From Mesolinea sp964536465 (GTDB taxonomy: Bacteria; Chloroflexota; Anaerolineae; Anaerolineales; Anaerolineaceae): a DNA stretch of 29,081 nt. The translations under genes were made by a program, and so were the position numbers. The notes under the pieces are model-generated. The model searched no databases. It was not told the origin of the DNA and worked only from the letters and a program-made list of their open reading frames with translations. The stretch covers positions 1-29,081 of the forward strand of contig CAZHXQ010000015.1 in assembly GCA_964536465.1 (NCBI GenBank), read 5' to 3'. Below are positions 23,191-29,081 of this stretch, piece after piece (the first letter of the stretch is position 1; each line of letters starts with the position of its first letter).

Positions 23191-23946
23191 ATGGTACATT
23201 TATTACTGGTCTCACACTCTCATAAACTTGCCCAAGGTACTTTCGAACTGATCCGCCAGATGGCGCCATCTGAAAAGATGAAAATCGGCATAGCCGCTGG
23301 CATCGGCGAGGATCATCAAGAAATCGGCACCGATGCTCTCGAGATCATGGACATCCTGAACGAATTGACGGAAGATGGCGAAGTCCTGGTATTGATGGAC
23401 TTGGGCAGCGCGGTTTTAAGCACGGAAATGGCTCTGCAGATGCTCGATGAAAAGGTGACGTCAAGAGTACGAATGTGCCCGGCACCTTTTGTGGAAGGGG
23501 CGATTGCCGCCGGCGTCCAGGCAAACCTGGGCAGCCCGCTCCAGGAGGTTTATGATGAAGCCATGAATGCCCTGGCAGCCAAACAGCAGCAAATTGGCGG
23601 CAGCCATGAGCCTGTGCAGCCAGCTTCAGTTGAACCCCCCGCCGCTGAAAGCAAGCCTGACGCCGAGGACGAAACGGAAGAAATGCTCGTGACTGTCAGC
23701 AATCCTTCTGGTTTGCATGCCCGCCCGGCGGCCATGTTTATCCAGACCGTGAAAAAGTACGATGCCAGACTGACCATTACCAATCGAACCAATTCGGCCG
23801 ATCCCGTAACCATAAAAGGCATGATCTCGGTCATGCTCCTGGCAGCCAAGCAAGGCGACGAACTCCTCATCCAGGCTTCCGGGCCGCAGAAGCGTGAAAT
23901 TCTCTCGGAATTAAAGAAGTTATTCGAGACCAATTTTGGCGAATGA
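23191..23946 (+). CDS. dhaM: Dihydroxyacetone kinase phosphotransfer subunit DhaM (EIIA-Man plus HPr domains)
   Basis: DhaM carries PTS phosphate to the ADP on DhaL. Domain 1 (about 1-130) is the EIIA-mannose-like fold with the phosphorylated His9 in LLVSHSHKLAQG and the segment LMDLGSAVLSTEMAL. A Pro/Glu/Ala linker (about 135-163) follows. Domain 2 (about 165-251) is a complete HPr with the active His176 in NPSGLHARPAA. Its regulatory-site region reads TIKGMISVMLLAAKQGDEL; the Ser-46 position of HPr is Ile/Ser here. The Enzyme I fragment found at the end of E. coli DhaM is absent. Phosphate from PEP would need an Enzyme I encoded elsewhere. At 251 residues it is a two-domain DhaM. There is no clear ribosome site beyond AAAGA. 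Confidence 0.94.
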   Translation: MVHLLLVSHSHKLAQGTFELIRQMAPSEKMKIGIAAGIGEDHQEIGTDALEIMDILNELTEDGEVLVLMDLGSAVLSTEMALQMLDEKVTSRVRMCPAPFVEGAIAAGVQANLGSPLQEVYDEAMNALAAKQQQIGGSHEPVQPASVEPPAAESKPDAEDETEEMLVTVSNPSGLHARPAAMFIQTVKKYDARLTITNRTNSADPVTIKGMISVMLLAAKQGDELLIQASGPQKREILSELKKLFETNFGE

Positions 23947-24127
23947 CAGCGCTTTCGCCTCCCACCCTAAAAACCTCTCGCTGCAGCCAGGTGGGCTGCA
24001 GGTTGTGTGTCTGCCAGATCAGGGTGATCCAGGCAGCCTGCTGTAAAAATGTCAAAGGGCTTGCTGCCGCTCCCTCTTTTTAGATGTAAAAGCCCAAACC
24101 CTCTCCAGCAAATGCTTGTATTTCTGC

Positions 24128-24172
24128 TTGACACAGCGACAACCCGGTCTTATAGTTAAGCGCTCTTAACTA
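24128..24172 (+). promoter_or_regulatory. Promoter and operator of the marR-ABC exporter operon
   Basis: TTGACA (24128-24133) and TATAGT (24151-24156) are exactly 17 bp apart, the best promoter in the window. A perfect inverted repeat TAGTTAAG-CGCT-CTTAACTA (24153-24172) covers the -10 and the start point, and has the size of a MarR-family operator. The MarR gene starts 14 bases downstream, so self-repression is the simple reading. The rest of 23947-24127 has two hairpins (CTGCAGCC/GGCTGCAG, 23981-24001; CTGCC.GATCA/TGATC.GGCAG, 24011-24036) and no gene. Confidence 0.85.
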
Positions 24173-24186
24173 TTAAGCAGGGTTAA

Positions 24187-24645
24187 ATGAACCAAAGTTT
24201 TCTACAATCTCTCTATGAACTGGTCGACCTGATAGCGCGCAATGCTGTTATCGAGCGCTTTCATTTCATCCAGGAATCCGGACTCTCACACAGCCAGATG
24301 ATGAGTTTGTTCTATTTAAATCGAAATCAAAACGTGCCCATTAACGCTCTGGCCAGTTATCTGGACATTTCAAATCCGGCGGTTTCCCAAATGATCGAAC
24401 AGTTGGTTGGCGCCGGTCTGGTCAGAAAGATTGCCAATCCCGCTGACCGTCGTGGAAAACTGCTTGAACTGACAAAAACGGGCAAAGAGCTGGTGTCGCA
24501 AGCGAAGATTGCTCACCACCATTGGGTCCAGGCGATCGCCGAGGACATCGAGCCTGAAGACATTCCCGAAATAAAAAAATCAGTAGAGATAGTCACCAAA
24601 GCACTGAAAAACAAAACAAGTGTCAATAACTCATCCCCAGGTTAA
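24187..24645 (+). CDS. MarR family transcriptional regulator
   Basis: A 152-residue winged-helix regulator that binds DNA as a dimer and is released by small molecules. The fold runs from an N-terminal dimer helix (1-30), through the helix-turn-helix (about 50-82, INALASYLDISNPAVSQMIEQL), to the beta wing (RKIANPADRRGKLLELTKTG, about 85-104, with the usual D-x-R), and ends in a C-terminal dimerisation helix. The start codon is the first ATG after the promoter. CAGGG is 6 bases upstream and only moderately like a ribosome site. The next gene is an ABC exporter 18 bp away, so it is the likely target together with its own promoter. The ligand is unknown. Confidence 0.92.
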   Translation: MNQSFLQSLYELVDLIARNAVIERFHFIQESGLSHSQMMSLFYLNRNQNVPINALASYLDISNPAVSQMIEQLVGAGLVRKIANPADRRGKLLELTKTGKELVSQAKIAHHHWVQAIAEDIEPEDIPEIKKSVEIVTKALKNKTSVNNSSPG

Positions 24646-24662
24646 GGTTGTAAGGCTAAAAT

Positions 24663-26906
24663 ATGCTCAGACTTAAGAAATATTACTTAAAATACTGGAA
24701 AAACATTCTTTTCACCATTCTGATGGTGGTCGTGGTTGCGGCAGCTGATCTGTCACTGCCTGACTTGCTCTCTCAGATTATCAATGTTGGCATCCAGCAG
24801 CGCGGCATTGAGAGTGGCGCGCCAGATGCGCTCAGCACCGAAACCATGCAGGCGCTGGAGTTCCTGCAAACGCCCCAGGAATTTGAACTGGTCCTTCAAC
24901 ATTACGATCTGGTGGAACCTGGTTCAGAGCAAGCAATTGGGCTTGCCGCTGAGATTCCCGCGTTGCAAGAGGAAGCCGTCTATGTGCTCAAGCCGCTTGA
25001 TAGTGCCGGGAAACAAGACCTGGAAGACCTGATTGCCAAACCGATGATTTTTATCCAGACACTCAACCTGCTGCAAAAGGACCCCGAGCGGGCCGCCCTC
25101 CTATTGGGAGACAGTATCCCAGAGCAATTAAAAAACATCCCCGCTGGAATCAGCCCCCAGCAACTGATCGACAAGATGCCGGCCGAGCAGCGAGAGGCGC
25201 TCAAGAACGCCCTCAGCCTTCACTTATCTTCTCTTGAAGGCTCTATACTACATCAGTTGATCGTCTCTTCCATCACGGTCGAATACGACCGTCTCGGCAT
25301 CAACACGCAAAAAACACAAACCCAATACATTCTCGACACCGGGCTGCGCATGATCCTGGTTTCTGTGATTGGGGTGATTGCCTCGTTAAGCGTCAGTTTC
25401 TTCGCCTCTCGTACCGCTGCAGCGGTTGCCCGAGATGTGCGTTCAGGGATATTCACCAAGGTCGAAAACTTCACTACAGCAGAGTTCGAGAAATTCTCAA
25501 CTGCCTCTCTGATCACCCGCACAACCAACGATGTCACCCAGGTGCAAATGGTCGTTTTTATGATCCTCAGAATGGCTCTACAAGCGCCATTAATTGGCGC
25601 CTTAGGCATCGTCTATGCCCTCGATAAGAGCCCCGGTATGTGGTGGACGATCGCACTGATCGCAGGGCTGCTGGTCGTGGTGATAATGACCATTTTCGCC
25701 ATCGTTACACCCAAATTCAAAATCATTCAACAGCTGACCGACCGACTCAACCTGGTCATGCGCGAAAATCTATCGGGTTTGATGGTTGTCAGGGCTTTCA
25801 ATAAACAGGAGTACGAAGAAGAGCGATTTGACCGAGCCAATCTGGATGTCACCCAAAACCAGATTTTCATCGGACGCGCGATGGCCTTCATCTTCCCGCT
25901 GATGAACATTATCATGTTGGGGGGGCAGGTGCTGATCATCGCGGTCGGGGCGCGGTTTGTGGCCCAGAGCGCCATTCAGGTTGGCGATTTGATTGCGTTC
26001 ATGCAGTACTCGATGCAAATTTTCTTTTCGTTCATGATGCTCTCCATGCTCTTTATTTTCATTCCGCGCGCGGCTGTTTCGGGTAACCGAATCGCTGACG
26101 TGCTGGAAACACCCATCGTCATAACCGATCCGCCACAGCCCAAAAAACTCGACCAGCCGGTACAGGGATTGGTGGAATTTCATGATGTCGACTTCCGCTA
26201 CCCCGACGCTGAAGAGAATGTTCTCTGCGATATCAGCTTCAGAGCTGAACCTGGGCAAGTGACAGCAATTATTGGTTCGACTGGTTCAGGAAAATCAACG
26301 CTTGTCAACCTGATTCCCCGTTTTTTCGACGTAACCAATGGGGCAATCACACTGGATGGTATCGACATTCGCGATCTTGCTCAACATGAGTTGCGCGAAC
26401 AGATCGGCTACGCGCCCCAAAAAGGGCTGCTCTTTTCGGGCAGCGTGGCGAGCAACCTTGCGGTGGGCAAAGCCGACGCCAGTGAGGAAGAGATGCAAAA
26501 AGCGATTCAAATCGCCCAGGCATACGATTTTGTTTATGAGGATGAAGGTGGTTTGGATATGGAAATCTCACAGGCGGGCAGCAACGTGTCCGGGGGGCAG
26601 AAGCAACGGCTTTCTATTGCCAGGGCGGTGATCAAGAAACCGCCGGTGTTCATTTTTGATGACACTTTCTCAGCGCTCGATTATAAGACTGACGCAGCCT
26701 TGAGAAGAGCATTGAGCCGGGAACTGGGTGACAGTACACTTTTCATCGTTACCCAGCGAGTGTCGACCGCCAAAACATCAGATCAAATCCTGGTGTTGGA
26801 TAACGGTCGTCTGATCGCGAAAGGTAAACATAGCGAGCTGATGCATACCTGTCAAACCTACAGGGAAATTGCCAATTCTCAGCTCAGTGAGGCGGAGTTA
26901 GCATGA
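24663..26906 (+). CDS. ABC exporter subunit with degenerate ATP site and large insert (TM287/BmrC-like)
   Basis: Half-transporter with fused membrane and ATPase domains, 747 residues against the usual ~580. The extra length is an extracellular insert (about 42-215) between helix 1 (about 14-34) and helix 2 (about 225-249); it is helical and Gln/Glu/Leu-rich. The ATPase (about 500-747) has Walker A GSTGSGKST (538-546) and a canonical signature NVSGGQ (641-646). Walker B FIFDD has Asp667 in place of the catalytic Glu, and the switch His is Gln698 (VTQRVST). These changes, and the end CQTYREIANSQ, mark the non-catalytic half of heterodimeric exporters. The stop overlaps the next start (ATGA). 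Substrate unknown; drugs or lipids are typical. Confidence 0.93.
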   Translation: MLRLKKYYLKYWKNILFTILMVVVVAAADLSLPDLLSQIINVGIQQRGIESGAPDALSTETMQALEFLQTPQEFELVLQHYDLVEPGSEQAIGLAAEIPALQEEAVYVLKPLDSAGKQDLEDLIAKPMIFIQTLNLLQKDPERAALLLGDSIPEQLKNIPAGISPQQLIDKMPAEQREALKNALSLHLSSLEGSILHQLIVSSITVEYDRLGINTQKTQTQYILDTGLRMILVSVIGVIASLSVSFFASRTAAAVARDVRSGIFTKVENFTTAEFEKFSTASLITRTTNDVTQVQMVVFMILRMALQAPLIGALGIVYALDKSPGMWWTIALIAGLLVVVIMTIFAIVTPKFKIIQQLTDRLNLVMRENLSGLMVVRAFNKQEYEEERFDRANLDVTQNQIFIGRAMAFIFPLMNIIMLGGQVLIIAVGARFVAQSAIQVGDLIAFMQYSMQIFFSFMMLSMLFIFIPRAAVSGNRIADVLETPIVITDPPQPKKLDQPVQGLVEFHDVDFRYPDAEENVLCDISFRAEPGQVTAIIGSTGSGKSTLVNLIPRFFDVTNGAITLDGIDIRDLAQHELREQIGYAPQKGLLFSGSVASNLAVGKADASEEEMQKAIQIAQAYDFVYEDEGGLDMEISQAGSNVSGGQKQRLSIARAVIKKPPVFIFDDTFSALDYKTDAALRRALSRELGDSTLFIVTQRVSTAKTSDQILVLDNGRLIAKGKHSELMHTCQTYREIANSQLSEAELA

Positions 26907-28795
26907 GTAACCACAACCAATCTAAACCCGTAAACTCCGATACCAACAGCAAGCCGCGTTCCCCCCGCCAGGGAGTCCATCGTGGAGGTGGGCCAGGCGC
27001 ACTGGTTCCTGGTGAAAAGGCCCGGGACTTCAAGGGCAGCATGAATCAGTTGATCGGCTATCTGGGCAAATATAAGATAGCCATTCTCATCACCATGCTG
27101 CTGGCAGCCGGTTCCACTATCTTCTCAATCTTTGGACCTCGCACCTTGGGTCAGGCCACGACCGAACTCTACCTCGGGGTTCAGCGCATGATCCAGAACG
27201 ATCCGGTTGGCATCGATTTTGCTCGCCTGAATCAAATTCTGGTGCAGGTATCGATTCTTTACCTCGTTTCCACGGTCCTTGGTGTGGTCCAGGGTTATGT
27301 GCTCTCTACGATTTCAGCGAAAGTGACCTATCAGCTGCGCAGAGAAATCTCCCAGAAGCTCAACCGTCTGCCGCTCAGCTTTTTTGACAAGATCACCCGC
27401 GGTGAGGTGCTCTCGCGAGTCACCAACGACGTAGACACGATCAATCAATCACTGAACCAGAGCCTCTCACAAATCATCACCTCGGTAACCCGTGTGGTGG
27501 GTGTTTTGGCAATGATGCTGAGTATCGACTGGCGAATGACCCTGATTGGTCTCGCCATAGTTCCGGTTACCATTGTCTTGATCCGTCTTGTAGTCAATAA
27601 ATCACAGGGCTATTATTTCCAGCAGCAAGAATATCTGGGGCATATTAATGGCCACGTCGAGGAAATGTATGGGGGTCACATCGTCGTCAAGGCCTTTAAT
27701 GGCGAGCAAGCCAGTATTGCCCGCTTCGAAGATCTGAACAACACCCTTTATGACAGCGCCTGGAAATCCCAGTTCCTGACCGGTGTGATCAGACCCAGCA
27801 TGCGCCTGCTGAGCAACCTGGGTTATATCGGGGTGGCCATGCTGGGAGGCTACCTGGTAATTCAAGGCGATCTCAACGTCGGTGAAATCCAGGCTTTTAT
27901 TCAGTACCTGCGTTCCTTCCAGGACCCCTTGATGCAGATTGCGAATATTACCAACATCCTGCAGCAAACCGCAGCCGCTTCTGAGCGCGTGTTCGAATTT
28001 CTGGGCGAGACGGAAGAACCTGCCGAAATCGAAAAATCAGTCACTTTGGACCCGGTCAAAGGTGCGGTGGAATTCAGGAATGTGCGCTTCGGTTATGACC
28101 CGGAAAACCCGGTTATAAATAACTTTTCGCTCAAGGTCGAACCCGGGCAGCAAATCGCGATTGTGGGTCCCACGGGTGCTGGTAAGACCACCTTGGTAAA
28201 GTTGTTGATGCGCTTTTATGATGTCGACAGCGGTGAAATCCTGGTCGATGGGGTCAACATCGATCAATTTACCCGAGCGGATCTGCGCGGCAAATTTGCC
28301 ATGGTGTTACAGGATACCTGGTTGTTTAATGGCACGATCAAAGAGAATATCCGCTACGGCCGCCAGGAAGCAACTGACGAAGAAGTGGTTCGTGCGGCCG
28401 ATCTGGCTTACGCAGATCACTTCACCCGCACGCTCCCTGATGGTTATGACATGGTGCTCAACGAAGAAGGCACGAACGTCTCTTCCGGTCAAAAGCAGCT
28501 GCTGACGATTGCGCGCGCTGTGCTGGCCGACCCAGCCATTCTTATTCTGGATGAGGCCACCAGTTCGGTCGACACCCGTACTGAGGTTTTGATCCAGAAA
28601 GCCATGGACAAATTGATGAAGGGCAGAACTTCTTTTGTGATCGCTCACCGGTTATCCACCATCCGCAACGCGGACCGGATTTTGGTCTTGCGCGATGGGG
28701 ATATCGTTGAACAGGGAACCCACGATAGCCTGCTGGAGGCTGACGGCTTCTACGCTGAATTGTATAACAGTCAGTTTGCCAACCAGATGGCTTAG
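26903..28795 (+). CDS. ABC exporter subunit with the catalytic ATP site (TM288/BmrD-like)
   Basis: Partner half-transporter of 630 residues. A Gly/Pro/Arg-rich N-terminus (GVHRGGGPGALVPGEKARDFKG), frequent in this subfamily, precedes six membrane helices (about 48-345). The ATPase has Walker A GPTGAGKTT (422-430), Walker B ILILDE with Asp550 and catalytic Glu551, and switch His582 (IAHRLST). The signature is altered: NVSSGQ (525-530) instead of SGGQ. In the heterodimer this weak signature would face the weak Walker B of the first subunit, giving one silent and one active ATP site, as described for TM287/288-type exporters. The 4-bp ATGA overlap with the first subunit suggests coupled translation and equal amounts. 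Confidence 0.94.
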   Translation: MSNHNQSKPVNSDTNSKPRSPRQGVHRGGGPGALVPGEKARDFKGSMNQLIGYLGKYKIAILITMLLAAGSTIFSIFGPRTLGQATTELYLGVQRMIQNDPVGIDFARLNQILVQVSILYLVSTVLGVVQGYVLSTISAKVTYQLRREISQKLNRLPLSFFDKITRGEVLSRVTNDVDTINQSLNQSLSQIITSVTRVVGVLAMMLSIDWRMTLIGLAIVPVTIVLIRLVVNKSQGYYFQQQEYLGHINGHVEEMYGGHIVVKAFNGEQASIARFEDLNNTLYDSAWKSQFLTGVIRPSMRLLSNLGYIGVAMLGGYLVIQGDLNVGEIQAFIQYLRSFQDPLMQIANITNILQQTAAASERVFEFLGETEEPAEIEKSVTLDPVKGAVEFRNVRFGYDPENPVINNFSLKVEPGQQIAIVGPTGAGKTTLVKLLMRFYDVDSGEILVDGVNIDQFTRADLRGKFAMVLQDTWLFNGTIKENIRYGRQEATDEEVVRAADLAYADHFTRTLPDGYDMVLNEEGTNVSSGQKQLLTIARAVLADPAILILDEATSSVDTRTEVLIQKAMDKLMKGRTSFVIAHRLSTIRNADRILVLRDGDIVEQGTHDSLLEADGFYAELYNSQFANQMA

Positions 28796-28819
28796 ATTAA
28801 TTTGGGCGGAATGAATCTG

Positions 28820-28868
28820 GGCGAGATGCCCCCTTTCCCATTGAAAGTGAGGAGGGGCTCATCTCGCC
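28820..28868. terminator. Long stem-loop after the exporter operon
   Basis: GGCGAGATG (28820-28828) and CATCTCGCC (28860-28868) form a perfect 9-bp outer stem. Inside, CCCCTTTC and GAAAG.GAGGGG pair further, with a small bulge. No T tract follows. It probably ends or protects the exporter mRNA, and its GATGCCCC/GGGGCTCATC core resembles the repeat family just downstream, so it may itself be a diverged copy. Confidence 0.6.
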
Positions 28869-28872
28869 AACG

Positions 28873-29081
28873 CGTAGATAAAGGGCGTGCTCCATCCGAC
28901 ATTAAAACGAGTCCCGCGTAGGGATGGGGCTTGTATTCATTCAGCGTACGGATGGGGCTTGCTCCATCCACAATCAAACATAAAATAACCCGTCGTACGG
29001 ATGTGGCTTGTCTCCATTCAGCGTACGGATGGGGCTTGCTCCATCCACAATCAAACATAAAATAACCCGTCGTACGGATGT
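28873..29081. repeat. 77-bp tandem repeat with internal hairpins, running off the window
   Basis: Unit 1 is 28917-28993, unit 2 is 28994-29070, and unit 3 begins at 29071 and is cut by the window end. Units 1 and 2 match at 73 of 77 bases, with the last 56 bases identical. Each unit contains the submotif CGTACGGATG.GGCTTG..TCCAT twice (starting at 28917, 28945, 28994, 29022), so the unit is itself a doubled element plus an AT-rich spacer (CAATCAAACATAAAATAACC). A more diverged copy starts near 28873. The submotif folds as GGATGGG-GCTTGC-TCCATCC. No coding gene is supported here. Confidence 0.85.

Noticed and set aside
28792..29058. 88-codon frame on the minus strand over the terminal repeats
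   Set aside because: Its sequence is the translation of the repeat unit (near-identical peptide blocks) and it has no start signals or domain; it is a by-product of the repeat.
28917..29081. Possible CRISPR array
   Set aside because: The unit is 77 bp with almost no unique spacer between copies, the repeat is doubled inside, and no cas gene is nearby.

Overview
The window looks like a bacterial contig of about 29 kb, probably from the Chloroflexota (Anaerolineae or a near relative). This is an inference. It rests on moderate GC, on single-helix membrane proteins with Thr/Pro-rich linkers and LysM or beta-rich ends, on a parvulin lipoprotein, on DUF711, DUF456, DUF4282 and DUF1622 genes scattered among housekeeping genes, and on GC-rich hairpin repeats between genes. 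The first 22 bases are an Illumina adapter remnant and the last 165 bases lie inside a 77-bp tandem repeat, so the window is probably a whole short-read contig that ended at a repeat.

Layout. (1) 23-7232 is mostly housekeeping: the 3' part of cysS joined to rlmB (+), then serS-DUF456 (-), a DUF4282 membrane protein (-), a Nudix hydrolase (-), and a + run of a YfcE-like phosphoesterase, a second SpoU-type RNA methyltransferase and a DUF711 protein. (2) 7391-10726 is mostly cell envelope: a secreted parvulin-type foldase lipoprotein with a translationally coupled membrane-anchored protein (-), a LysM protein (+), and a DUF1622 membrane protein (-). (3) 10751-14825 holds a Gfo/Idh/MocA oxidoreductase divergent from a YgeY-type M20 hydrolase, followed by a knotted carbamoyltransferase and a small membrane protein. 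(4) 14954-23946 is a glycerol and dihydroxyacetone regulon. A GlpA-like dehydrogenase, an FAD/NAD oxidoreductase and a DUF1667 protein run leftward. GlpF, DhaK, DhaL, GlpK, a small membrane protein and DhaM run rightward from a 600-bp divergent control region. (5) 24187-28795 is a MarR regulator with a two-gene heterodimeric ABC exporter whose ATP sites are asymmetric.

How the parts work together. GlpF would admit glycerol, GlpK would make glycerol-3-phosphate, and the three-gene GlpA-like set would oxidise it to dihydroxyacetone phosphate. DhaK, DhaL and DhaM would phosphorylate dihydroxyacetone with PEP-derived phosphate. No PTS Enzyme I and no glycerol dehydrogenase are in the window. The MarR gene has a near-consensus promoter with a perfect inverted repeat over its -10 element, which suggests self-control of the exporter operon.

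I see no CRISPR array, tRNA, rRNA, transposase, prophage or defence island, and no clear-cut new system. The points most worth a second look are: an Asp replacing the fourth cluster cysteine in the GlpA-like protein; the YgeY-carbamoyltransferase pair; a roughly 170-residue insert in one exporter subunit; three genes whose -10 boxes lie 6-7 nt before the start codon (probable leaderless mRNAs); several perfect palindromic operators; and the terminal 77-bp repeat.
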